From the NCBI GenBank assembly GCA_018241425.1, contig JAFEDU010000009.1:1-64000 (forward strand): a stretch of 64,000 bases of DNA, in the 5' to 3' direction. Each line of letters starts with the position of its first letter. Position 1 is the stretch's first letter. The notes below the pieces were generated by a model, which saw nothing but the letters and a program-made list of their open reading frames with translations, did no database searches and was not told the origin of the DNA. Made by a program: the position numbers and the translations under genes. The DNA is from Pseudomonadota bacterium. GTDB taxonomy: Bacteria > Pseudomonadota > Gammaproteobacteria > Steroidobacterales > Steroidobacteraceae. Shown one piece after another: positions 26,081 through 34,627 of the stretch.

Positions 26081-27330
26081 CCCTGGATCGATCCGGTCGA
26101 ATGGGCGCCGTAGAACTGCTCCTGCTGGCTGACACGGCGCTTCGGCGCCGGGTCGTTGGCGCGCCAGTAGGTGGAGGCGGCACCGACGCCGCTGCCCGGC
26201 GTGAGCTTCATGCCCACATCGAGCATCGCCATTTCGGCCCCGGCGATCGCGCCCATGAGCATCAGCTCGTTGAGGTCACCCAGGTGCCCGATGCGGAACA
26301 GCTTGCCGGCCACCTTGGCGAGCCCCGCACCGAGCGCCAGGTTGTAGCGCCGGAAGGCCACGTCGATGACGTGCGCACCGTTGATCCCCTCGGGCACCAG
26401 GATCGCGCTCACGGTATCGGAGTACCACTTCGGCTCCTTCGCGCACAGCTTGAGGCCCCAGCCCTTCGTCACGGCCGCGCGCACGCCCTCGGCCAGGTAG
26501 CGGTGCCGGGAAAAGATGTTCTCCAGCCCCTCCTCGAAGATGATGTTCAGGGACTCCCGCAGCCCGTACAGCATGGGAAGTGACGGCGTGTACGGGAAAT
26601 AGCCGGTGGCGTTGGCCTTGATCATGTCGGCCAGATCGAAGTAGCAGCGGCGCGCGGTCGATTTGGGCATGGCCTCGAGCGCCTTGCGGCTGACCCCGAG
26701 AATGCCCAGACCCGCCGGCAGCATCAGCCCTTTTTGCGAGCCACTGACGGCGAGGTCCACGCCCCACTCATCCATCCGGAAGTCGATGCTGCCGAGCGAG
26801 CTGACCGTATCGACGAACAGCAGCGCCGGGTGCCCCGCGGAATCCATCACGCGGCGCAGCCCCGCGATGTCACTGGTGACGCCGGTGGCCGTCTCGTTGT
26901 GGCAGGCGAGCACGCCTCTGATCTGGTGACGGGTGTCCGCCCGCAGCCGCTCCGCGTAGCGCTCGAGTGGCACGCCCTCGCCCCACTCCACCTCGAGGAC
27001 TTCGACGTCGTAGCCCAGGCGCTGCGCCATGTCGATCCAGAGGTGGCTGAACTGACCGAAGCGCGACGCGAGGATCTTGTCTCCGGGGGAGAGGGTATTG
27101 GTGAGCGCGGCCTCCCAGGCCCCCGTGCCCGAGGACGGAAAGATGAAGACCTGGCCGGTGTCCGTCTTGAACACCTTGCGCAAGTCGTTGAGCACGCTGG
27201 TGGAGAGCTCCGGGAACTTGGAGGACCGATGGTCCTCCATCGCCACCAGCATGGCGCGCTGCACCCGGTCGGGAATATTCGTAGGCCCGGGAACGAACAG
27301 GAAATTTCGGCCGGTGATCCGCGCTGTCAT
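26077..27330 (-). CDS. sgaA: serine-glyoxylate aminotransferase
   Basis: This PLP enzyme of 417 residues converts serine and glyoxylate to hydroxypyruvate and glycine. The N-terminal FLFVPGPTNIPDRVQRAML is the class-V aminotransferase opening of the AGXT/SGA group. The PLP lysine is in AVSGSQKGLMLPAGLG, and DTVSSLGSIDFRMDEWGVD precedes it. I chose ATG 27330 because GGAGGGG lies 6 bp upstream; the frame is open to 27354. It is the first gene of the serine-cycle operon and has a cluster of dyads upstream. Confidence 0.93.
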   Translation of the reverse strand: MTARITGRNFLFVPGPTNIPDRVQRAMLVAMEDHRSSKFPELSTSVLNDLRKVFKTDTGQVFIFPSSGTGAWEAALTNTLSPGDKILASRFGQFSHLWIDMAQRLGYDVEVLEVEWGEGVPLERYAERLRADTRHQIRGVLACHNETATGVTSDIAGLRRVMDSAGHPALLFVDTVSSLGSIDFRMDEWGVDLAVSGSQKGLMLPAGLGILGVSRKALEAMPKSTARRCYFDLADMIKANATGYFPYTPSLPMLYGLRESLNIIFEEGLENIFSRHRYLAEGVRAAVTKGWGLKLCAKEPKWYSDTVSAILVPEGINGAHVIDVAFRRYNLALGAGLAKVAGKLFRIGHLGDLNELMLMGAIAGAEMAMLDVGMKLTPGSGVGAASTYWRANDPAPKRRVSQQEQFYGAHSTGSIQG

Positions 27331-27650
27331 TGATATCCCCTCCGGATTCGTCAAGGCCGTGAGGCCTGGTCTTGCGTACGTTAGCGGGCCATCCTCCCTG
27401 ACTCAGGGCTAAGCAAGAGTCAGAAATACTGACCTCAATGTTAAGACTTACTTAGCATTGGGCACCTTGCCCTGCGAGGGCAGTGGAGCTGCAGGTGATA
27501 AAGCCGAAGCACAACCTCGGCAACGTACTCCTGGGCGCAGCACTCCCAACTGCCCAGCTCGAGGCGCTGCCCCATGGATGTCCCTCGCCTTCGGCCGCCG
27601 GCCGCACCCCGAGCAGTCCGGCAAGCCGGCTCGCGCCGGGCGCCCCCCCC
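27331..27650. other. intergenic region upstream of the serine-cycle operon
   Basis: These 320 bases hold the leader of sgaA and three overlapping dyads (27398-27459). The part near 27460-27650 is GC-rich with open frames on both strands, but none has a recognisable product. A CCGGC-AA-GCCGG hairpin (27618-27629), downstream of the phosphotransacetylase stop, may help end that transcript. Confidence 0.55.
27398..27459. promoter_or_regulatory. cluster of dyads before sgaA, possible LysR-type regulator sites
   Basis: Three inverted repeats overlap here: CTGACTC-N12-GAGTCAG (27398-27423, perfect 7-bp arms), TCAGAAATACTGA (27420-27432, which fits the LysR T-N11-A rule), and AATGTTAAG-N5-CTTAGCATT (27437-27459, 8 of 9 bases match). 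They lie 70-130 bp before the sgaA start. In methylotrophs the LysR-type QscR controls serine-cycle promoters; a similar regulator here is inference. Confidence 0.5.
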
Positions 27651-28586
27651 TTAGGAGGCGCGAATCTCCTCCCGAAGGCGGACCAGGAGCAATGCGAGCG
27701 CACATGATGCGAGTCGCGGAACGAGCTTATCCGCGCGGCTCGTTAGCACGATAGGCAGACGAGCACCCAGAACGATCCCCGCGGTCTCTGCGTGCGCGAG
27801 GTACTCAAGCTGCTTGGCAAGCATGTTGCCCGCTTCCAAGTCCGGCACGACGAAGATATCCGCGCGACCGGCGACGCTACTGTGCAGCCCCTTCGCCCGG
27901 GCCGCTTCATCGGAAACCGCATTGTCGAATGCAAGCGGCCCGTCCAGGACGCCACCGGTTATCTGCCCTCGTTCCGCCATCTTGCACAGGATCGCCGCAT
28001 CCAAAGTCGAGCGGATCTTCGGTGAGACCGTTTCGACTGCGGATAGTATGGCGACCTTCGGTAGGGCCACGCCCAGAGCCTGGGCTAACTCAATCGCATT
28101 CTGGACGATGTCGACTTTTTCCTCGAGCGTCGGATAGATATTGACTGCCGCATCGGTAACGAACAGAGGGCGGGGATAGGCAGGCGCGTCGATTACGAAT
28201 ACGTGGCTCATACGTCTGCTGGTATGCAGCCTCTCATCCTTGAGTATGGGGCTCATGAACTCATCAGTATGCAGGCTACCCTTCATCAACCCCTCCACCT
28301 TGCGCTCAGAGGCCAGCGATGCCGCCGTCGCCGCAGCCGCGTGGCTGTGCTCCGTCCATAGCGTTTCGTAGGCAGAAAGGTCGATACCCGTCTCACGTGC
28401 AGCCGCGCGCAACTTGGTCTCGGGGCCAATCAAGATCGGGACAATCAGCTTTGATTTGGCCGCCTCGACCGCGCCACGCAGGGATAGTTCGTCCACCGGA
28501 TGGACCACGGCCATACGCAGAGGCTTGAGCCCCTGGGCGCGTCGAAGTAGCGCTTCGTGATGATGACCTTTGGATTGGACCGTCAT
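27651..28586 (-). CDS. phosphate acetyl/butyryltransferase family protein
   Basis: The 311-residue protein belongs to the Pta/Ptb family, which moves acyl groups between CoA and phosphate. It shows IVPILIGPETKLRAAARETG, VEGLMKGSLHTDEFMSPILK, FVTDAAVNIYPTLEEKVDI, and DIFVVPDLEAGNMLAKQLEY. Length suits the short Ptb-like or enoyl-CoA-hydratase-linked type and not the long E. coli Pta. I chose ATG 28586; the frame is open to 28718. It is upstream of the serine-cycle operon on the same strand and may link acetyl-CoA to energy metabolism, but a direct tie is not shown. Confidence 0.85.
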   Translation of the reverse strand: MTVQSKGHHHEALLRRAQGLKPLRMAVVHPVDELSLRGAVEAAKSKLIVPILIGPETKLRAAARETGIDLSAYETLWTEHSHAAAATAASLASERKVEGLMKGSLHTDEFMSPILKDERLHTSRRMSHVFVIDAPAYPRPLFVTDAAVNIYPTLEEKVDIVQNAIELAQALGVALPKVAILSAVETVSPKIRSTLDAAILCKMAERGQITGGVLDGPLAFDNAVSDEAARAKGLHSSVAGRADIFVVPDLEAGNMLAKQLEYLAHAETAGIVLGARLPIVLTSRADKLVPRLASCALALLLVRLREEIRAS

Positions 28587-28812
28587 AACTGCTCGCTGGG
28601 CGCGGTGGCCCCGTTGCTTCCGTCTCGGTGCACAGCCGGCGCGGCATTCGACCGCCCGCCTGCGGACAACCCTACCGGAGAGGCTTTCCGGCCGCAGCAT
28701 TCCTGTGTCACCGGACATCCCGGGAACGCGGCTCTACGCATAACCCCGACTGCCCGAATCAAGCAAGTTGGACCGAGAATCCGAGCATCGGATGAAAACT
28801 CGCAGTCCCAGG

Positions 28813-28824
28813 TCGATTAATCGA
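28813..28824. promoter_or_regulatory. perfect 12-bp palindrome before hsp20
   Basis: TCGATTAATCGA is its own reverse complement and lies 25 bp before the hsp20 start codon. It could be an operator. No CIRCE or sigma-32 promoter consensus is evident. Confidence 0.3.
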
Positions 28825-28849
28825 AGTTCCTAGCCACAAGGAGACGATC

Positions 28850-29290
28850 ATGAGCCTGATACGTTGGGATCCGTTTGGGGATGTGGACACTTTATTTAAT
28901 CGGGTGATTTCTGGCCGGTATTGGCCCCGCGGCGCCCAGGAAGGCGACGGCAAGAAGCTACAGTGGGCCCCCTTCGCCGATATCAGCGAGACCGAAAAGG
29001 AATATGTGATCCGCGCCGAATTGCCGGCCGTCGATAAGGACGATGTTGAAGTTACGCTGGACAGCGGCATCATCACGATCAAGGGGGAGCGCAAGCAGCA
29101 TAAGGAAGACAAGACCGAGCGCTTTCACCGCATCGAGAGCTTCTACGGTAGCTTCGAGCGCAGCTTCACGATCCCGGAAAATGTCGATTCGGACGCCATC
29201 AAGTGCGACAGCAAGGACGGGGTATTGACCGTGCATATTCCGAAGACTGAAGTCTCGAAGCAGAAACCGAAGCAGATCGCTGTTCAGTGA
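28850..29290 (+). CDS. Hsp20 family small heat-shock protein
   Basis: This 146-residue ATP-independent chaperone binds unfolding proteins. The alpha-crystallin domain spans about 40-135: WAPFADISETEKEYVIRAEL at its start, GIITIKGERKQHKEDK in the middle, and GVLTVHIPKTE at the end. The N-terminus (MSLIRWDPFGDVDTLFNRV) is the common short form. AAGGAG lies 7 bp before ATG 28850. A perfect hairpin after the stop ends the transcript. Confidence 0.95.
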   Translation: MSLIRWDPFGDVDTLFNRVISGRYWPRGAQEGDGKKLQWAPFADISETEKEYVIRAELPAVDKDDVEVTLDSGIITIKGERKQHKEDKTERFHRIESFYGSFERSFTIPENVDSDAIKCDSKDGVLTVHIPKTEVSKQKPKQIAVQ

Positions 29291-29297
29291 GTTCGCA

Positions 29298-29340
29298 GAC
29301 CGTACGCGGCACCATGCCGCGTACGGTCCCTTGGCTTTTC
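29298..29340 (+). terminator. intrinsic terminator after hsp20
   Basis: A perfect 14-bp stem (29298-29311 with 29315-29328) closes on a CCA loop 7 bases after the hsp20 stop codon. It is followed by a modest T-rich tail (TTGGCTTTT). The stem strength makes termination likely despite the weak tail. Confidence 0.75.
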
Positions 29341-29414
29341 CTGCTGGCGCATGCGCGCAAGCGCAGCATCTGCGCGGCTCCTAAGCGGCGCGCCAGCTCG
29401 GCCCTCTGCCACCG

Positions 29415-29430
29415 TACGCACAAGTGCGTA
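29415..29430. promoter_or_regulatory. dyad TACGCAC-AA-GTGCGTA upstream of the ABC export operon
   Basis: Perfect 7-bp arms with an AA spacer form a 16-bp dyad 110 bp before the permease start. One half plus spacer (TACGCACAA) recurs at 29512-29520, 20 bp before the ATG. This suggests an operator with a second half-site for an unknown regulator. Confidence 0.4.
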
Positions 29431-29539
29431 TACGGCAGCATCATCCGCGTATGTCCCGCCGTCCGCGCGCCCCGGATAATCGCCCCGACAGCCGGCAACC
29501 AAGCTGCGCCATACGCACAATTCCTCAGGCAGCCGCACA

Positions 29540-30688
29540 ATGACCGCCGAGATTCCAGGGGCCCTGCGCGTGGCCTACAAGCTGCTCGTGAACGACCGCA
29601 CCAAGTTCACGGCACTCGTCCTCGGGATCACATTCGCCGTGTTCCTCATGATCGAGATGACATCGTTGTTCGCGGGCATCCTCAGTCGCGCGTCATCGAC
29701 CGTCATCAACATCGGCGCCAGCCTGTGGATCATGGACCCGTCCGTGCAGACCGTCGCCAATACCATCCCCCTGCCGGATTACGTTCTGGATGAGGTGCGC
29801 AGCATTCCCGGGGTGAAGTACGCGGTTCCCTTCTACTCAGGAGCGGCGCTGCTCAAGCTTAGTGACGGCACTTACCAGGCCGCGAACGTGATTGGCCTTG
29901 ACGACTCAACGCTGGTCGGACGCCCAGGTCTTCTCAAAGGCAAGATCGAAGACATCTTCGCGGAGAACGGCTTCCTCGCCGTCGAGGACTCCGAATTCTA
30001 CAAGCTCAAGGGTGCCACGCTCGGAAGCGAGTTCGAACTCAACGACAATCGCGGCAGGATCGTGGGCATTGCAAAGGTCTCCTCCAGCGGTCTGTTTGGA
30101 GTCCCCACCCTCTATACGACCTATTATCGCGCGTTGCAGTACATCCCCAACACGCGCTTCACGATCTCCTACGTTCTCGCTGAACCCAAGCATGCCTCCG
30201 ACGTGACGCAGATCAAGGCCCGCGTAGCGGCCGCAGGGTACCTCGCGCTAACAAAGGAGGAGTTCACCGCGAAGATCTCCGATTTCTATAAATATCACAC
30301 GGGCATCGGCACGAACATGCTGCTGATGACTCTCTTCAGCTTCGCGGTCGGGCTGCTGATCTCCGGCCAGACCTTCTACACGTTCATCCTCGAGAATATC
30401 GACAAATTCGGCGCCCTCAAGGCAATCGGAGCCAAGGGAAGCGCGCTGGTCACCATGATCCTGTTCCAGGCCGCCTTCGTGTCACTCACCGGCTACGGCA
30501 TCGGTGTCGGCTTGTGTGCCCTGGTCATCTGGCTCGCCCGCCTCCAGCTGCCCGACTACGCGGCGATCATCACGTTTCTGAACCTCGGCGTTGCTTTCTT
30601 GATGGTGGTCGTCATTGCCTCGATCTCCAGCTATGTCGGCGTGCGCAAGGTCCTGCGCATCGAACCGTTCGACATCTTCCGGGGCTGA
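29540..30688 (+). CDS. ABC transporter permease (FtsX/DevC-like)
   Basis: The 382-residue permease has an N-terminal helix (FTALVLGITFAVFLMIEMTS), a periplasmic domain of about 210 residues, and three C-terminal helices (LLMTLFSFAVGLLISGQTFY, LVTMILFQAAFVSLTGYGIG, FLNLGVAFLMVVVIASISSY). This is the FtsX/MacB four-helix layout. The end (RKVLRIEPFDIFRG) is typical of DevC-like proteins. It works with the ATPase, adaptor and outer-membrane factor encoded next, forming a tripartite ABC exporter. Confidence 0.9.
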   Translation: MTAEIPGALRVAYKLLVNDRTKFTALVLGITFAVFLMIEMTSLFAGILSRASSTVINIGASLWIMDPSVQTVANTIPLPDYVLDEVRSIPGVKYAVPFYSGAALLKLSDGTYQAANVIGLDDSTLVGRPGLLKGKIEDIFAENGFLAVEDSEFYKLKGATLGSEFELNDNRGRIVGIAKVSSSGLFGVPTLYTTYYRALQYIPNTRFTISYVLAEPKHASDVTQIKARVAAAGYLALTKEEFTAKISDFYKYHTGIGTNMLLMTLFSFAVGLLISGQTFYTFILENIDKFGALKAIGAKGSALVTMILFQAAFVSLTGYGIGVGLCALVIWLARLQLPDYAAIITFLNLGVAFLMVVVIASISSYVGVRKVLRIEPFDIFRG

Positions 30689-30690
30689 CC

Positions 30691-31401
30691 GTGGTCAACG
30701 CCGCAATCCAGGCCACCCAGCTGAACAAGTGGTTCGGCGAGGGCGAGGCGCGCACGCATGCAGTCAAGGATGTCTCCTTCGAGGCGCGTTTCGGCGAGAT
30801 GCTCTACGTCGTCGGCCCATCCGGCAGCGGCAAGACCACCATGCTGAGCATGATCTCCGGAATCCTGCGACCGAACAGCGGGACCGTGCGAATCGAGGAC
30901 ACCGACATCTGGGCGATCACGAAGGATCAGCTCGCGGATTTCCGCCTCCACAAGATCGGCTTCGTATTTCAGGACTACCACCTGTTCCCTCGGCTAACGA
31001 CGGCGGAGAATGTCGCCATCCCGCTGATTCTTCAGGACCGCCCGTGGGATGAGGCCGTCCGTGAAGCCGTCCGCAATCTCGAAGTCGTCGGACTGAAGAA
31101 CCGCGCTGGGCTGCCCCCGGTCAAGCTCAGCGGCGGCGAGCAGCAGCGTGTCGCCATCGCGCGCGCGATCGTAAGCCGGCCGGACATCATGATCTTCGAC
31201 GAGCCCACGGCATCCCTGGACGGCGACACAGGACGGAATATCGTGCAGTTCGTGCGTCAGGAAGTGCTCAGCGAGCATCGCTGCATCGTCATCGTGACTC
31301 ACGACACGCGCATCTACGAGTTTGCCGACCGCATCATGCGCATGGAGGACGGCAGGCTGGCCGGCTTTGAGCGGGGCGACGGGAGTCTCGATGCGCAATA
31401 G
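30691..31401 (+). CDS. ABC transporter ATP-binding protein (DevA/LolD-like)
   Basis: This 236-residue ATPase has a Walker A (VVGPSGSGKTTMLS), Q-loop (GFVFQDYHLFPRL), ABC signature (KLSGGEQQRVAIARA), Walker B (DIMIFDEPTASLD) and H-loop (VIVTHDTRI). It powers the adjacent FtsX-like permease. I chose GTG 30691, 2 bp after the permease stop, because it gives the normal length; the frame stays open further upstream. Confidence 0.95.
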   Translation: MVNAAIQATQLNKWFGEGEARTHAVKDVSFEARFGEMLYVVGPSGSGKTTMLSMISGILRPNSGTVRIEDTDIWAITKDQLADFRLHKIGFVFQDYHLFPRLTTAENVAIPLILQDRPWDEAVREAVRNLEVVGLKNRAGLPPVKLSGGEQQRVAIARAIVSRPDIMIFDEPTASLDGDTGRNIVQFVRQEVLSEHRCIVIVTHDTRIYEFADRIMRMEDGRLAGFERGDGSLDAQ

Positions 31402-32473
31402 CATCGTCTTCGGGGTATCCGCTGCGGGACTGCTGCTAGCGGTGGTCAGCGCCCTGATTTTCAGCGAGCAGCCGAAGCCTTCAGCGCCGCTGTTCGGACC
31501 GGCCGTAAACCCGTACGCCCGCGGCATCTACGCGCAGGGGATGATCGAGAGCGAGCAGTCGCAGGGATCCAATATCAACATCTACCCGGAGGTCGCCGGT
31601 CCCATCACGCAGGTTCTGGTCGCTGAGGGCCAGGGGGTGCGCGCCGGCGATGCACTGCTGACGATCGACGATTCGGTCCAGAGCGCCAATTCGGAGCAAA
31701 TCAAGGCCCAGGCGGAGGCCGCCCTCTCGACCCTGAATGAACTCAAGGCGCAACCGCGGCGCGAGGCACTGGCCGTCAGCGCAGCTCAGGTCGACAACGC
31801 CCGCGCGACTCTGAAGAGCGCTGCGGACCAGCTTTCCAAGCAGGAGCAGTCGCTCCAGATGGATGCGCACTCGGTGAGCGAGGATGCCATAGACAATGCG
31901 CGCAACGCGGAGAAAGTGGCTGCCACGAACCTCCTGGTCGTCCAGCGCCAATTCGAACTGACCCGCGCCGGCGCCTGGAGCTACGACATCCAGAACCAGG
32001 AACACCAGTATCTCGCCCTGACAAAAGCGTATGCGGCCGCAGCGTCCCTGCTCTCGAAGTACACGATACGGGCACCTTGCGACGGCGTGGTGCTCGCTGT
32101 CCAAGCCGGCCGGGGCAGCTATGTGTCCGCGCAGGGAACCTACGATACCTATACCCAGGCATATGTGCCGCTTATCACGATGGCCACCCCACAAGGCCAT
32201 CTTCAGGTGCGCGCCTACATCGATGAAGTGCTGATCAGCCGCCTTCCGAACCCTTCCAGTCTCAAGGCCCAGATGTCGGTACGGGGGACTGAGATCCGCA
32301 TTCCGCTCACCTTCGTCCGCATACGTCCCTACGTTTCCCCCAAGATCGAGCTCTCGGATGGACGCCAGGAGCGGGTCGACGTCCGGGTGTTGCCGGTCAT
32401 CTTCCGCTTCCCGAACGACCCGCACCTGAACCTCTATCCCGGGCAGCTGGTGGACGTCTATGTGGGCGAGTAG
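31391..32473 (+). CDS. HlyD-family periplasmic adaptor
   Basis: The 360-residue membrane fusion protein has an N-terminal anchor (VFGVSAAGLLLAVVSALIF), a split lipoyl-like domain (NIYPEVAGPITQVLVAEGQG and ASLLSKYTIRAPCDGVVLAV) and a long coiled-coil hairpin between them (about 95-215). The C-terminal barrel ends YPGQLVDVYVGE. ATG 31391 overlaps the ATPase gene by 11 bp, and its own end overlaps the outer-membrane factor by 14 bp. Confidence 0.9.
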   Translation: MRNSIVFGVSAAGLLLAVVSALIFSEQPKPSAPLFGPAVNPYARGIYAQGMIESEQSQGSNINIYPEVAGPITQVLVAEGQGVRAGDALLTIDDSVQSANSEQIKAQAEAALSTLNELKAQPRREALAVSAAQVDNARATLKSAADQLSKQEQSLQMDAHSVSEDAIDNARNAEKVAATNLLVVQRQFELTRAGAWSYDIQNQEHQYLALTKAYAAAASLLSKYTIRAPCDGVVLAVQAGRGSYVSAQGTYDTYTQAYVPLITMATPQGHLQVRAYIDEVLISRLPNPSSLKAQMSVRGTEIRIPLTFVRIRPYVSPKIELSDGRQERVDVRVLPVIFRFPNDPHLNLYPGQLVDVYVGE

Positions 32474-33920
32474 CACTGCCGTCCGCGCGATCACGGTCGT
32501 CGCGCTGTCGGTCGCAATGCCCGGTTGTGCGGTGGGGCCGAATTTCGTCCGACCGCCCGCTCCGGCGGTGAGCCATTACGCTTTCGGCGCGGACCCCACC
32601 CAGACCCCGAGCGCGCTGGGCACGGCTCAGCGCTTCGTTCCCGGCAAAGAACTCCGCGCAGACTGGTGGCACCTGTTTCGGTGCAGCGCGCTCGACGATG
32701 TGATCGCAGCTGCACTGGCACGAAATCCCGGCGTGCGGGGCGCGCAGGCCAGCCTGCGGCAGAGCGAGGACAGCCTGCGCAGCGGCTACGGGGTCTTCTA
32801 TCCGCAGGTGTCGGCCGGCGCGGCCGCCACCCGACAGCGATCCGAGCCGCTTCAGTTCGGACAGCAGGCTGCGCCGACGCTGTTCAATCTCTTCACCCTC
32901 TCGACCTCAGTGCACTATGCGCTCGACGTGTTCGGAGGCCAGCGCCGGATGATCGAAGCCCTGGGCGCGGGAGTCGATCTGCAGCGGGCGACGCTGCAGG
33001 CCACGTACGTCACGCTGATCTCGAATGTCGTCAATACCGTGGTGGCGCGCGCAGCCTATCGGGCGCAGATGGAGGCGACCCAGGAGCTGATCCGGCTCGA
33101 GACCCAGCAGGTTGCGATCGCCGAGGTCCAGGCCCGCGCGGGAACACTCCCGTATTCCGGCGTTCTCAGCTTGAGAGTGCAGCTCGCTGCGAACCGCGCC
33201 ACGATGCCGGCGCTCGAACAACGGGTGACTCAGAGCAATGATTTGCTCGCGAGTCTCACTGGCCATGCCCCCGCGCAATGGCAGCCGCCCGACATCGCCC
33301 TGGGCGATCTGACGCTTCCGGACGAGCTACCGGTCACGGTTCCCTCGCGGCTGGTGCGCCAGCGACCCGATATCCTGGCTGCGGAGGCGACCGCCCACTA
33401 TGCCAGCGCCAATGTCGGAGTCGCGACCGCCGCCCTGCTTCCGGACGTCGCGCTCGGTGCCGCGTACTCGGCGAACGGACCGGCTCTCGCAACGCTCTTT
33501 TCCCCACCGGGACGCGCGTGGGACATCAGCGCTGCCGCGACGCAGCCGCTGTTCGCCGGGGGCACCTTATGGTTCAAGCGCAAGGCTGCCGTCGACAGCT
33601 ACGAGCAGGCCGCAGCGCTATATCAGCAAACCGTATTGGATGCGTTTGCACAGGTTGCGGACACGCTTCGGGCGCTCGAGCATGACTCGGAAATGCTCGC
33701 GGCCCAGGACGAGGCCTTGGGCGATGCGCGGGAGGCGCTCAAACTGGTGCAGGTCAACTACGCCGCGGGTATCGCCTCGTACCTGGATGTGCTGACAGCC
33801 GACGCCCAGTATCAGACCTCATTGATCGACGAGTTCCAGTCGGTGGCGCTTCGCTATCAGGACACCGTGGCGCTCTATGCCGCCCTGGGCGGAGGCTGGT
33901 GGAAGCAGGCCCCCGGTTGA
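32460..33920 (+). CDS. NodT-family outer-membrane efflux lipoprotein
   Basis: This 486-residue outer-membrane factor has a lipoprotein signal (SVAMPGCAVGPNF, lipidated Cys), the family opening VGPNFVRPPAP, and the two TolC-like halves with LVRQRPDILAAEATAHYASA in the second. It forms the outer-membrane exit for the ABC/HlyD pump encoded by the three genes just upstream. NodT-type factors are more often with RND pumps, so pairing with a DevBCA-like ABC system is of some interest. Confidence 0.93.
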   Translation: MWASSTAVRAITVVALSVAMPGCAVGPNFVRPPAPAVSHYAFGADPTQTPSALGTAQRFVPGKELRADWWHLFRCSALDDVIAAALARNPGVRGAQASLRQSEDSLRSGYGVFYPQVSAGAAATRQRSEPLQFGQQAAPTLFNLFTLSTSVHYALDVFGGQRRMIEALGAGVDLQRATLQATYVTLISNVVNTVVARAAYRAQMEATQELIRLETQQVAIAEVQARAGTLPYSGVLSLRVQLAANRATMPALEQRVTQSNDLLASLTGHAPAQWQPPDIALGDLTLPDELPVTVPSRLVRQRPDILAAEATAHYASANVGVATAALLPDVALGAAYSANGPALATLFSPPGRAWDISAAATQPLFAGGTLWFKRKAAVDSYEQAAALYQQTVLDAFAQVADTLRALEHDSEMLAAQDEALGDAREALKLVQVNYAAGIASYLDVLTADAQYQTSLIDEFQSVALRYQDTVALYAALGGGWWKQAPG

Positions 33921-34198
33921 CAGCGCCAAAACGCGGTGCCGAATCAGGGCGTCTTGAGCCCGGGGCCCAGCCATCGGCTAAGTCGACAGCTCATCTGACG
34001 CGATCCCCGGTCCCGCCCACCCTGTCACAGGCTTGCGGTCCACCGTGCGCAGTGATGCTTTAATAGCTGCGGCGCGTCCCGCGTCAGCCGCGCAGCGGGC
34101 CCGCGCGCAACCCGTGCTGGCCACCTAGTGGGAAGGATTCTCGGCGTGCCGTGCGCGCGGGCATCGGTCTACCCAAGGGGCACTCGGGCGTCGGCCGA

Positions 34199-34627
34199 CT
34201 AGCTGCGCGAGCTGGCAGCACTCGCCCAGTACGACGCCACAACCCTCTCGCAGCACCCATCAATGATGACGTTGCTGGCATCGACGTGCAGCAGCACGAT
34301 CGCGGCGCCCACCTTCACTCCCTGGGCGATCGCCTGATCCTTGTAGAAGGAGTCTTCGATGGGCCCGGAAAGGAGCTGGCCAGTGATGAAGCGGGATGCC
34401 CCGATCAGAACATAACCCTCACGCTCGAGCTGCCGAGCATCGGCTTCCGGGTTCTGCGTATCCAGAAATAGCGGCGGCCTCGAGGCAACGACGGAGCTGA
34501 CCGGCGCGGTCGCCCTTGGCTCGTAGTACCGCGCGAACAGACTCGTGCAGCCCGTCAAGGCGCCGAAGCCGCCGCATAGGCCTACGAGGCACATGACAGG
34601 GAGATAATTGCGCACCGCGTGAAGCAT
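34199..34627 (-). CDS. hypothetical lipoprotein
   Basis: The 142-residue product has a signal peptide ending in a lipobox (FGALTGCTSL). The mature part includes REGYVLIGASRF and DQAIAQGVKVGAAIVLLHVD, a pattern seen in small envelope proteins of unknown function that place a sensor-like alpha/beta segment after the lipid anchor. Two adjacent Cys (DGCCERV) near the C-terminus are notable. It stands alone, with an inverted repeat upstream (34663-34698). I do not recognise a named family. Confidence 0.65.
   Translation of the reverse strand: MLHAVRNYLPVMCLVGLCGGFGALTGCTSLFARYYEPRATAPVSSVVASRPPLFLDTQNPEADARQLEREGYVLIGASRFITGQLLSGPIEDSFYKDQAIAQGVKVGAAIVLLHVDASNVIIDGCCERVVASYWASAASSRS

Noticed and set aside
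27448..27754. Short open frames on both strands between sgaA and the phosphotransacetylase gene
   Set aside because: They have no start context, no recognisable product and overlap each other; part overlaps the transferase gene.
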